Assembly: GCA_002071415.1 (NCBI GenBank)
Contig: MWFC01000001.1
Coordinates: forward strand, 62,001 to 126,000
DNA length: 64,000 nt
Source: Bacteroidetes bacterium ADurb.Bin012
Lineage (GTDB): Bacteria > Bacteroidota > Bacteroidia > Bacteroidales > TTA-H9
Reading direction: 5' to 3'
Part shown: piece after piece, positions 7,245 to 15,383 of the stretch
Layout of the letters: every line of letters starts with the position of its first letter
Position numbering within the stretch: the first letter of the stretch is position 1
Program-made: the position numbers and the translations under genes
Notes under the pieces: generated by a model
What the model saw: the letters and a program-made list of their open reading frames with translations, nothing else
What the model was told of the DNA's origin: nothing
Databases searched by the model: none

Positions 7245-8387
7245 TTACAATCTTTGACTCAATCGGGGGATCATCAGGTTTTTCCATTCTCCGAAATCGC
7301 CTTTCATGATATGTTTTCTCGATTCTTCCATCAGCCAGTGGTAAAAGCGAAGGTTATGAAGGCTTGCGACCATGGGGCCGAGAATTTCGCCAGTTACGAA
7401 AAGATGACGCAGATAAGCGCGAGAATACAAGTGATCTACAAAGGAAGTGCCTTCTTGGTCTATTTGGCTAAAATCGTTTTTCCATTTTTCGTTTTTAATG
7501 TTGATGATGCCCTCCAAAGTAAATAACTGTCCATTGCGGCCGTTGCGGGTAGGAAGTACACAATCGAACAGGTCGATGCCCAGTGCTATGCTTTCGAGAA
7601 TATTGGCCGGAGTGCCAACTCCCATCAAATATCGTGGCTTATCGGATGGTAGAATTTGGCAGACTTTTTCGGTAAGTTGATACATTATTTCGGCAGGTTC
7701 GCCTACCGACAAGCCTCCTATGGCATTCCCCGGAGCATTTTTCGAAGCAATGTATTCGGCCGATTGCAGGCGAAGGTCTTCGTAAACACTTCCTTGAACA
7801 ATGGGAAATAAACTTTGGTCGTAATGGTATTCGGGCTGGGTTTCGTTAAATCTTTTCAAGCAGCGGTCGAGCCATGAATGTGTTAGTTGCAAGCTTTTCG
7901 AGGCATAATCGTAGGAGCATGGATAAGGAGTGCATTCGTCAAAAGCCATGAGAATATCGGCACCAATAATTCTCTGAATATCAATAACCCTTTCGGGAGT
8001 AAATAGATGGCGAGAACCGTCGATATGCGATTGAAAAACTACACCTTCTGGAGTGAGCTTACGGCGCAAAGCCAGGCTATAAACTTGATATCCTCCGCTA
8101 TCGGTCAGTATAGCACCATTCCAGCTGCTGAATCTATGCAGACCTCCTGCTTTCTTCAAAACCTCGAGCCCTGGCCTTAAATATAAATGATAGGTGTTGC
8201 CTAAAATAATAAGGGCAGAGGTATCTTCGAAAAGATCTTTTGCATGAACGGCTTTTACGCTGCCCGCTGTTCCTACAGGCATAAACGCCGGAGTTAACAC
8301 GAGTCCGTTATCTGTATCCAAACATCCAGTTCGTGCTTGGGTTTGACGATCAGTAAATTTTATGTTAAATTTTATCAAAACAGACAT
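7245..8387 (-). CDS. tgt: tRNA-guanine transglycosylase (queuine/preQ1 tRNA-ribosyltransferase)
   Basis: Exchanges guanine-34 of GUN anticodons for a 7-deazaguanine on the way to queuosine. The length is normal (380 aa). Asp96 (LTDSGGYQ) and Asp275 (FDCVLPTRNGRNG) match the catalytic aspartates, and GGLSVGE and MGVGTP substrate loops are present. The C-terminal zinc motif C-x-C-x2-C is absent: the segment at 311-322 reads QEGTSFVDHLYS, while the following SRAYLRHLF and HNL (His344) are kept. I recall the same loss in other Bacteroidota Tgt sequences. A TAATTTTG -7 box precedes it. Confidence 0.95.
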   Translation of the reverse strand: MSVLIKFNIKFTDRQTQARTGCLDTDNGLVLTPAFMPVGTAGSVKAVHAKDLFEDTSALIILGNTYHLYLRPGLEVLKKAGGLHRFSSWNGAILTDSGGYQVYSLALRRKLTPEGVVFQSHIDGSRHLFTPERVIDIQRIIGADILMAFDECTPYPCSYDYASKSLQLTHSWLDRCLKRFNETQPEYHYDQSLFPIVQGSVYEDLRLQSAEYIASKNAPGNAIGGLSVGEPAEIMYQLTEKVCQILPSDKPRYLMGVGTPANILESIALGIDLFDCVLPTRNGRNGQLFTLEGIINIKNEKWKNDFSQIDQEGTSFVDHLYSRAYLRHLFVTGEILGPMVASLHNLRFYHWLMEESRKHIMKGDFGEWKNLMIPRLSQRL

Positions 8388-8401
8388 TTATTTTAAGGCT
8401 G

Positions 8402-8409
8402 CAAAATTA
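8402..8409 (-). promoter_or_regulatory. -7 box of the tgt-lptG operon
   Basis: TAATTTTG on the minus strand, 15 nt upstream of the tgt ATG. No TTG at a usual distance was found. Confidence 0.45.
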
Positions 8410-8474
8410 ATGTTTACGTGTCTTTTTATCGAAAGCGGTTTCCCAAGCGGTGTAACTTATCAACAAATTGTTCA

Positions 8475-8525
8475 TAATTTTGGAGGGAGTTTTCATTTTC
8501 CAGCAACGGCTTTTGAATAATTTTG
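8475..8525 (+). promoter_or_regulatory. Two tandem -7 boxes before the glycosyltransferase
   Basis: TAATTTTG occurs at 8475-8482 and again at 8518-8525. The second predicts a start near 8532, 17 nt before ATG 8549, and argues that translation begins at 8549 and not at the upstream in-frame 8468. Confidence 0.5.
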
Positions 8526-8548
8526 CAGCAATCATCATACTCCGTCTT

Positions 8549-9682
8549 ATGGATTTTAATAACCTTCCCCAACTTCCTTATTTCTGGCTCTTTATTATTT
8601 ATTCAAGTGTAATTATTATCCAGCTTTTCTATTATTGGGGTATATTCATTCGTTTGGCCTTCCACAATTATAGACCTGCTATTATTGAGCAATGGCCGGA
8701 GGTGTCTGTAGTAATTTGCGCCCGAAACGAATACGAAAATCTGAAAAAGAATCTGCCTTATATTTTAAATCAGGAGTATCCTGTTTTCGAGGTGGTTGTG
8801 GTAAATCATACCAGTGATGACGATAGCCTTTATGTGTTGAGGAATTTTCAGAAAGAATACCCTAATCTTTCGATTGTGAATATCGAAAAAGACCTGAATT
8901 TTTTCTCGGGCAAGAAATTTCCATTAAGCATTGGTATAAAATCGGCAAAACATGAAATTATACTGCTTACGGATGCCGATTGTCGTCCCGCTTCCGCCCA
9001 GTGGATCAAGACCATGGTATCGGCTTATACCCATGAAACCTCGGTCGTTTTGGGATATAGTGGCTTTTACGAAACCAAGGGACTCGGGAATATCATTCAG
9101 CGTTTCAATGCCTTCCATACGGCTTTGCAGTATCTTTCGCTGGCCATGGCAGGGATGCCCTATATGGGAGTGGGTCGCAATTTGAGCTATAAGAAATCGC
9201 TGTTTTATCAGGTAAACGGTTTTATTTCGCATTATTCTCTCGAGTCTGGCGACGATGATTTATTCATCAATCAGGTAGCTACGAAGAGCAATACTCGTTG
9301 CAGTCTCGACTCTGCTTCGTTTACCTTTTCGTCAGCCAAGAAAAACTTCAGGGAATGGATTCGACAAAAACGCAGGCACCTGACTACAGGCCTGCATTAT
9401 AAACCTTGGCATAAATTCGTGCTGGGCTTATATTCCCTGAGTCAATTCCTCGTATTTTTCTTTTTCATTATTTTGTTATTGCTCGGATTTCCATGGCCAT
9501 TAGTAGTTTCAATGTTCATATTACGCCTAATAAGCCAGTTAGTTATCTATGGCAATGCCATGAAAAAACTTCAAACAGGTAAATTATTGTTAATTTCGCC
9601 AATTCTGGAATTCATCGAAATGATCGTACTCCATTACGTGGTATTGACCAATCGTTTTGTTAAAAGAAAGCAATGGAAATAA
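8549..9682 (+). CDS. Family 2 glycosyltransferase, membrane-anchored
   Basis: Inverting GT-A glycosyltransferase with membrane anchors, 377 aa from ATG 8549. There is one helix near the N-terminus (FWLFIIYSSVIIIQLFYYWG) and two or three at the C-terminus. The catalytic domain has VSVVICARNE, HTSDDDS, TDADCRP (the DxD-type metal site) and the acceptor region SGDDDLFINQ followed by RQKRRH, close to the Q/RxxRW motif. The sugar donor and acceptor are not predictable; a role in envelope polysaccharide or lipid glycosylation is likely. The 3' end overlaps the ECF sigma gene by 10 nt, so the two are probably co-transcribed. Confidence 0.88.
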   Translation: MDFNNLPQLPYFWLFIIYSSVIIIQLFYYWGIFIRLAFHNYRPAIIEQWPEVSVVICARNEYENLKKNLPYILNQEYPVFEVVVVNHTSDDDSLYVLRNFQKEYPNLSIVNIEKDLNFFSGKKFPLSIGIKSAKHEIILLTDADCRPASAQWIKTMVSAYTHETSVVLGYSGFYETKGLGNIIQRFNAFHTALQYLSLAMAGMPYMGVGRNLSYKKSLFYQVNGFISHYSLESGDDDLFINQVATKSNTRCSLDSASFTFSSAKKNFREWIRQKRRHLTTGLHYKPWHKFVLGLYSLSQFLVFFFFIILLLLGFPWPLVVSMFILRLISQLVIYGNAMKKLQTGKLLLISPILEFIEMIVLHYVVLTNRFVKRKQWK

Positions 9683-10293
9683 GTACAGAATTCACCGAAA
9701 AGGCCAATCGAGATTATCAATGGATACAGCAAGCCTTGCATGGGGGCGACCAGCGTGCTTATGCAAAATTAATGGACAATTACCGCGAATCGTTGTATTA
9801 TCTTATGCTGAAAATGACCAACGATGTGGACGATGCCGAAGATATGATGATGGAAGCTTTTAGCAAGGCATTTAAAAATCTCCACCAGTATACTCCTATC
9901 TATGCATTTAGTACCTGGCTTTTTAGGATTGCTGCCAACAATTGCATCGATTTCATGAGGAAGAAGAAGAATACCTTGTCGCTGGATGCTTCTAATTATA
10001 CTTATAATTGTGATGATACGGGTTTTGATCAACTTTCGTGGGGTTTACCCGATGACTGCCTTGACCCCGAACAAGCTCTCATGAAAAAACAATCCAATCA
10101 ATTTCTCCGTGAGATAGTCGATCAACTTAAACCAAGGTATAAACGCTTGGTGCAGATGCGTTACTTTCAGGAAATGAGTTATGAAGAAATTTCGACTGAA
10201 CTCAATATGCCCTTAGGTACGGTTAAAGCTCAACTCTTCAGAGCTAGAGCACTTTTATCGGGCATCCTGAGTCAAGTAAAACATATACCGTAA
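9673..10293 (+). CDS. ECF-type sigma-70 family RNA polymerase sigma factor
   Basis: Small sigma factor of 206 aa. Region 2 spans about 30-100 (DDAEDMMMEAFSKAFKNL, then FSTWLFRIAANNCIDFMRKK). A low-similarity linker follows, then region 4 from about 140 to 200 with MRYFQEMSYEEISTELNMPL and GTVKAQLFRARALL. No anti-sigma gene lies next to it: upstream is the overlapping glycosyltransferase, downstream hutU. The region 2 sequence is of the RpoE-like Bacteroidota type. Because it starts inside the glycosyltransferase gene, translational coupling is likely. The regulon is unknown. Confidence 0.93.
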   Translation: MEISTEFTEKANRDYQWIQQALHGGDQRAYAKLMDNYRESLYYLMLKMTNDVDDAEDMMMEAFSKAFKNLHQYTPIYAFSTWLFRIAANNCIDFMRKKKNTLSLDASNYTYNCDDTGFDQLSWGLPDDCLDPEQALMKKQSNQFLREIVDQLKPRYKRLVQMRYFQEMSYEEISTELNMPLGTVKAQLFRARALLSGILSQVKHIP

Positions 10294-10342
10294 TTTAACG
10301 AATTTTTTTATTTTTACGATTCGAATCAATTGCATTATCATT

Positions 10343-12352
10343 ATGGATAACACCGAATTCAAGAATCAAATTCTGCAGGGTATTCCGGATGAACTCCCTT
10401 TGCCCAAACCTTACGATCCTAACATAAATCATGCTCCAAAGCGTAAGGATATATTAACCAAGGAAGAAAAGAAATTAGCCGTTCGTAATGCGCTACGATA
10501 TTTTCCAGCAAAGCATCATGCTGTTCTGGCGAAAGAATTTGCCGAAGAATTGAAGCATTATGGCCGAATTTACATGTACCGTTTTCGTCCTGATTATAGA
10601 ATTTATGCTCGCCCTATCTGGGAATACCCTGCTCAAACTCCTCAGGCTGCCGCCATCATGCTGATGATTCAGAACAATTTGGATGAAGCCGTAGCCCAGC
10701 ATCCTCACGAATTGATCATCTACGGAGGCAATGGAGCTATTTTTCAGAATTGGGCACAATATCTCCTCACCATGAAATATCTGGCTACTATGACCGATCA
10801 TCAGACTTTGGTGATGTATTCGGGACATCCTTTGGGATTGTTCCCTTCTCATCCTGAAGCACCTCGCGTAGTAGTTACCAATGGAATGGTTGTGCCCAAC
10901 TATTCCAGTCCTGACCATTGGGAAAAATTCAATGCACTTGGAGTATCCCAATATGGGCAGATGACCGCCGGTTCATACATGTATATTGGTCCTCAGGGAA
11001 TTGTGCATGGTACAACGATTACCATTATGAATGCCAGCCGGAAAATATCTCGTAAAGATTCGGCTTCAGAAATGAAATTATTTGTTTCGAGTGGTTTGGG
11101 AGGCATGTCGGGTGCGCAACCAAAAGCAGGGAATATTGCAGGCGTAGTGAGCCTGGTGGCCGAAATCAATCCCAAGGCAGCTTACAAGCGTTTCAACCAA
11201 GGCTGGGTAGACGAAGTGATCGATGATGTAGAAAAGGCTATTCGAACTGCTTTGCATTGGAAAGAAATGGGTAAGCCTCATTCGATTGCTTATCTGGGGA
11301 ATGTGGTCGATTTATGGGAAAGGCTTGCCATCGATGATATTCACGTAGATATTGGTTCCGATCAAACTTCTTTGCATAACCCCTTTGCAGGTGGTTATTA
11401 TCCGGTCGGTCTTTCTTTCGAAGAATCACAGGAAATGATGGTTAGCCAGCCCGAAGTTTTCAAGGAAAAGGTAAAAGCGTCACTGCGCAAGCAAGTGGCA
11501 GCCATCAACAAAATTGCAGCTAATGGAATGTATTTCTTCGATTATGGCAATGCATTCTTATTGGAATCGGGCAGGGCAGGAGCCGATATCTTCAATGCAA
11601 GTGGAAATTTTATTTATCCTTCGTATGTTCAAGATATTATGGGGCCATTGTATTTCGATTATGGTTTTGGTCCGTTTCGTTGGGTGTGCACCAGTGGCAA
11701 TCCGGCCGATCTGGACAAAACCGATCAGATTGCCGGAGATATTTTCGAAAAAATGCTCACAGATGCTCCTGTCGAGATTCAGCAACAGTTGAAGGACAAT
11801 CTTTTATGGATACGTCAAGCAAAAACCAATAATCTTGTGGTAGGTTCTCAGGCCAGGATCTTATATGCCGATGCCGAAGGGCGCATTCGTATTTCGGAAG
11901 CCTTCAATCAGGCCATCGCCAGAGGAGAAATTTCGGCTGCCATAGTTCTAGGACGAGATCATCACGATGTTTCGGGTACTGATTCTCCCTTCAGGGAAAC
12001 TTCGAACATCTATGATGGTTCATCATTTACGGCCGATATGGCTGTACAGAATATGGCAGGAGATTCTTTCAGAGGTGCCACTTGGGTTTCGCTTCACAAT
12101 GGCGGAGGTGTTGGCTGGGGTGAAGCCATTAATGGAGGTTTTGGCCTTGTTCTCGATGGAACGGCTGAAGCCCAGCACCGTCTTAGATCCATGCTCTTCT
12201 GGGATGTAAACAATGGCATTGCACGGCGTTCATGGGCACGTAACCAGGGCGCTATGCTCACTATCCAAAAAACCATGCAGCATGAACCCCACTTGAAAGT
12301 TACGCTTCCTAATCTGGTCGATGATAACCTGATCGAAACTCTCGATTTTTGA
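10343..12352 (+). CDS. hutU: Urocanate hydratase
   Basis: Second enzyme of histidine degradation, converting urocanate to 4-imidazolone-5-propionate with bound NAD+. It has 669 aa, the long form, against about 555 in Pseudomonas or Bacillus HutU. Diagnostic segments: ELIIYGGNGAIFQNWAQY, MYSGHPLGLFPSHPEAPR, MTAGSYMYIGPQGIVHGT, GLGGMSGAQPKAG, DQTSLHNPFAGGYYP, and near the C-terminus SFRGATWVSLHNGGGVGWG. hutH, hutI and ftcD are not adjacent, so the rest of the pathway must be elsewhere or absent. It is followed after 30 nt by kdsB, probably without functional linkage. Confidence 0.96.
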   Translation: MDNTEFKNQILQGIPDELPLPKPYDPNINHAPKRKDILTKEEKKLAVRNALRYFPAKHHAVLAKEFAEELKHYGRIYMYRFRPDYRIYARPIWEYPAQTPQAAAIMLMIQNNLDEAVAQHPHELIIYGGNGAIFQNWAQYLLTMKYLATMTDHQTLVMYSGHPLGLFPSHPEAPRVVVTNGMVVPNYSSPDHWEKFNALGVSQYGQMTAGSYMYIGPQGIVHGTTITIMNASRKISRKDSASEMKLFVSSGLGGMSGAQPKAGNIAGVVSLVAEINPKAAYKRFNQGWVDEVIDDVEKAIRTALHWKEMGKPHSIAYLGNVVDLWERLAIDDIHVDIGSDQTSLHNPFAGGYYPVGLSFEESQEMMVSQPEVFKEKVKASLRKQVAAINKIAANGMYFFDYGNAFLLESGRAGADIFNASGNFIYPSYVQDIMGPLYFDYGFGPFRWVCTSGNPADLDKTDQIAGDIFEKMLTDAPVEIQQQLKDNLLWIRQAKTNNLVVGSQARILYADAEGRIRISEAFNQAIARGEISAAIVLGRDHHDVSGTDSPFRETSNIYDGSSFTADMAVQNMAGDSFRGATWVSLHNGGGVGWGEAINGGFGLVLDGTAEAQHRLRSMLFWDVNNGIARRSWARNQGAMLTIQKTMQHEPHLKVTLPNLVDDNLIETLDF

Positions 12353-12382
12353 AATTTTTCTTTTACTCTCAAGCTACAACCT

Positions 12383-13126
12383 ATGAAGATAGCAGGCATC
12401 ATTCCTGCAAGATATGCTTCGACAAGATTTCCGGGTAAACCTCTGGCTGATATCAAAGGCAAAAGCATGATAATGCGAGTTTATGAACAAGCTGCAAAAG
12501 TGCAAAAACTCGATGAGGTTGTTGTGGCTACCGACGATCAACGCATTTTCAAACATGTAATCGAAAACGGTGGCAAGGCCGTGATGACTTCTCCTGATCA
12601 TCCCAGTGGAACCTCTCGCTGTGCCGAAGCAATCAAACTTATCAGTCGGAATGATCACTTCGATTCAGTAATAAATATTCAGGGTGATGAGCCTTTTATA
12701 CGGCCCGAACAGATTGGAAGAGTTGCCCAACTGCTCTGTCGCAATGAAGTACAAATAGCCAGTTTATACAAGAAGATTACTACGGCAACCGACTTATTCG
12801 ATCCAAATATAGTCAAAGCCATTGTTTCTAATCAGGGAAAGGCTTTATATTTCTCGCGCCAAGCGGTTCCATTCGTTAGAAATGTGTCAATGGAAAAATG
12901 GCTCGAATTGACTGTTTTTTACAAGCATATCGGCATATATGGATATAGAGTTGATACTCTATTCCAAATCATTCAATTACCCGAATCGCCATTAGAAAAG
13001 GCTGAATTACTGGAACAGCTTCGATGGCTTTATCACGGTTTCGACATTTACATGGAGGAAACTCATTTCGAGAGTTTTTCGATTGATACTCCCGAAGACT
13101 TATCAAAATTTATGAACAATTTGTAA
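12383..13126 (+). CDS. kdsB: 3-deoxy-manno-octulosonate cytidylyltransferase (CMP-Kdo synthetase)
   Basis: Activates Kdo with CTP to CMP-Kdo for LPS inner-core assembly, in the cytoplasm. The 247 aa length is typical. The N-terminal nucleotide-binding signature IPARYASTRFPGKPLADI is intact, followed by VATDDQRI, MTSPDHPSGTSRCAEA, NIQGDEPFI and the C-terminal ESFSIDTPEDL. It agrees with the lipid-A/LPS theme of lptG and the heptose adenylyltransferase elsewhere in the window. The preceding hutU ends 30 nt upstream, so read-through is possible. Confidence 0.96.
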   Translation: MKIAGIIPARYASTRFPGKPLADIKGKSMIMRVYEQAAKVQKLDEVVVATDDQRIFKHVIENGGKAVMTSPDHPSGTSRCAEAIKLISRNDHFDSVINIQGDEPFIRPEQIGRVAQLLCRNEVQIASLYKKITTATDLFDPNIVKAIVSNQGKALYFSRQAVPFVRNVSMEKWLELTVFYKHIGIYGYRVDTLFQIIQLPESPLEKAELLEQLRWLYHGFDIYMEETHFESFSIDTPEDLSKFMNNL

Positions 13127-13145
13127 ATCTCCCGAGAAGTTTTTT

Positions 13146-13153
13146 TAAATTTG
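13146..13153 (+). promoter_or_regulatory. -7 box before the HU/SPOR gene
   Basis: TAAATTTG matches TAnnTTTG and lies 24 nt before ATG 13178. Confidence 0.45.
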
Positions 13154-13177
13154 TGAGCAAAGATTTCAAATTCTTTT

Positions 13178-14293
13178 ATGGAAGAAGGAGAACTTTATAC
13201 TGAAATAACGAAATTAATTGTCGATTTGTTACCATCGAGCGGATGTATGATTATTCCAGATGTGGGTGGTTTTATTACCTACAATGTTTCTGCTCGAATC
13301 GATCAGACATCGAATCGTATTTATCCACCTTCGGGAAGGGTTGGTTTCAATTCTGCTTTAAAGGTAAATGACGGGCTTCTGGCATCTCATTATGCACTGC
13401 TTAAGGGAATCAGTTATCCACAGGCTCTCGATAAGATTCAGCGATTTACATTTTACTGTATTTCTGAGCTGAATGCGGGAAAAATTCTGCATTTCGCTTC
13501 ATTGGGCAATTTGCGACATGACAATACGAAGAATTTAATTTTCGAACCCGATCCTCATACCAATTTTCTCGATGATGCCTTTGGCCTTGCTCCCGTGTCG
13601 GCAATGCCGGTTCGCAGAAAACTTGCAGAAGTCGGCTCGATGGCTCACAATAGAAAACATTTCTCCCGATTTCGGACACATAATGTTGCAGAAGGACTGA
13701 AATGGACACTTATGATATTGCCTATATTACTGCTGGCACTGTATTCAGTTTATCAAACAGGCGTCCTCGATGGCGTTGTCAATTACTCTTCGTTAGGTGG
13801 AAACATTTCTCAACAACCCATCGACGAAAAAGCAATTTCAAACCCATATACCATTGAACCGAGAATTCCTCATATAGAAAAGAAGTTTCAACCCGAAGAA
13901 TATTCACTCAATAGAATTCATGATGCTTTTACAGATACTGTTTTCCCAGTAATCGTGCTCAATGCTGATATAATGCGTATTTCATCTTCGAAGGAAAAAT
14001 CACAGGATCGTTTTGACGAATACAATGCCAAAGTATCGGTAACAGACGAAAATTCTATGGCATCTTCGCAGCGATTCCATCTTATTGCCGGGTGTTTTAA
14101 AGACATCAATAATGCCTACCGGCTCAGGGACGAGCTCAGGCAAAAAGGGTTCGACGCAACTTTGGCAGGTACTTCTTCCTTGGGGCTTACAAGAGTGAGC
14201 ATCGCTTCGTTTTTTTCGAAACAGGACGCTCAGCATGCACTCAACGAATTCAAAACAAAATCATTTCAAGATTTGTGGATTTTGAAGATTTGA
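13178..14293 (+). CDS. CCDC81-type HU domain protein with transmembrane helix and SPOR domain
   Basis: A Bacteroidota-specific architecture of 371 aa. The N-terminal part (about 5-130) resembles the HU-like CCDC81 module, with LPSSGCMIIPDVGGFITYN, then FNSALKVNDGLLASH and FASLGNLRHD. A transmembrane segment follows at about 178-197 (WTLMILPILLLALYSVYQ), then a linker and a C-terminal SPOR domain from about 298 (FHLIAGCFKDINNAYRLR, then LRQKGFDATLAG). SPOR domains bind denuded peptidoglycan glycans at division sites, so the protein probably spans the inner membrane with its SPOR end in the periplasm. Whether the HU-like part binds DNA is not established. Confidence 0.85.
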   Translation: MEEGELYTEITKLIVDLLPSSGCMIIPDVGGFITYNVSARIDQTSNRIYPPSGRVGFNSALKVNDGLLASHYALLKGISYPQALDKIQRFTFYCISELNAGKILHFASLGNLRHDNTKNLIFEPDPHTNFLDDAFGLAPVSAMPVRRKLAEVGSMAHNRKHFSRFRTHNVAEGLKWTLMILPILLLALYSVYQTGVLDGVVNYSSLGGNISQQPIDEKAISNPYTIEPRIPHIEKKFQPEEYSLNRIHDAFTDTVFPVIVLNADIMRISSSKEKSQDRFDEYNAKVSVTDENSMASSQRFHLIAGCFKDINNAYRLRDELRQKGFDATLAGTSSLGLTRVSIASFFSKQDAQHALNEFKTKSFQDLWILKI

Positions 14294-14349
14294 TTCTTCC
14301 GAAGATTTTTAGAGAAATGGCCATCTTTTTGAAGAAGAATCGAATTTTT
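14291..14349 (+). terminator. Possible terminator after the HU/SPOR gene
   Basis: GATTCTTC (14291-14298) pairs with GAAGAATC (14333-14340) across a long loop, followed by a modest T run (GAATTTTTA). Confidence 0.4.
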
Positions 14350-14444
14350 ATATAATAAAAACGTAAACAACGCCTTATCGAAGCATTTTATCGAGTGAAG
14401 TCCGGCAAATGACGATTGAAATTTTATTGCATTGGATGAGCGGC

Positions 14445-14452
14445 TAATTTTG
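14445..14452 (+). promoter_or_regulatory. -7 box that places the trmB start
   Basis: TAATTTTG here predicts a transcript start near 14459, downstream of the in-frame ATG at 14432 and upstream of GTG 14474. This supports GTG as the real start. Confidence 0.5.
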
Positions 14453-14473
14453 CAATCTCTAATCTTTTTAAGT

Positions 14474-15163
14474 GTGGCAAAAAAGAAACGGATTTTTTGG
14501 GCTGAAAGCAAGAAACTTCCTCATTTTTTTGAGCCCGCATATTGTGAACTTATTGAAGGTTTTCGACTACGTGGGAATTGGTATCCTAGTTTTTTTTCGC
14601 AACCATCGCCTATATACCTCGAAGTGGGCTGTGGGAAAGCAGAGTATACGGTATTCAATGCAAGGAAATACCCTCTCAGAAATCATGTGGCTGTAGATAT
14701 AAAGGGTGCCCGAATGTTCATAGGTGCCCGGCAATGCCTTCAGCTCGGCCTGACGAATGCCGCATTTGTCCGAACACAAGTGCAAAACCTTCATAAGATT
14801 TTTGCTCCCGGTGAAGTCAACGAAATATTTATCCCTTTCCCTGACCCCCAACCCAATAAACCTTCCGAACGCCATCGACTTACTTCTCCTCGATTCCTCG
14901 ATACTTATGCTAATATACTCAACCCTGACCATGTTATTCACCTTAAAACCGACAACCTGTCTTTTTTTGAATATACCTTGAATGTGATTTCCAATGAAGG
15001 GCATAGACTGCTTTATGCCACCTACGATCTCTATTCATCTACAGATGATAATGATATCAAGCAGGTTCAAACTTTTTACGAAAAACAATGGCTTGCCTCG
15101 GGTGCTAAAATCCTTTATCTTCGATTTCAGCTCAAAGATGTACTGCTGAAGCCGAAAGAATAA
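14474..15163 (+). CDS. trmB: tRNA (guanine46-N7)-methyltransferase
   Basis: SAM-dependent methylation of G46 in the tRNA variable loop. There are 229 aa from GTG 14474 (VAKKKRIFWAES), which resembles the usual N-terminus of Bacteroidota TrmB. An in-frame ATG 42 nt upstream lies before the -7 box and is disfavoured. The SAM site is YLEVGCGKAEYTV; NHVAVDIKGARM follows; the substrate signature FIPFPDPQPNKPSERHRL and TSPRFLDTYANIL correspond to the FPDPWpKkrH region and RlTspeFL. A 'Q-P-N-K' replaces the more usual 'W-x-K-x-R'. It stands alone between the HU/SPOR gene and a peptidase. Confidence 0.92.
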   Translation: MAKKKRIFWAESKKLPHFFEPAYCELIEGFRLRGNWYPSFFSQPSPIYLEVGCGKAEYTVFNARKYPLRNHVAVDIKGARMFIGARQCLQLGLTNAAFVRTQVQNLHKIFAPGEVNEIFIPFPDPQPNKPSERHRLTSPRFLDTYANILNPDHVIHLKTDNLSFFEYTLNVISNEGHRLLYATYDLYSSTDDNDIKQVQTFYEKQWLASGAKILYLRFQLKDVLLKPKE

Positions 15164-15383
15164 TCCTTCGACCATGATGTGAGCATTCCGACAAGCTTTT
15201 GCTATTTGTTTTTATGTCTTTGGCATTTCAACTCGTGAATATTTATAAATTTGGTGCATTAATGTTATTCGTGCTTTAATTACCTATGAATATCTATTTA
15301 AAATATTGCAAACGAATAAATTAACCTTTTATTTCCGGATAAGGATATATATTTTAAAATCTACCCATTAAAATTAAAATTCG

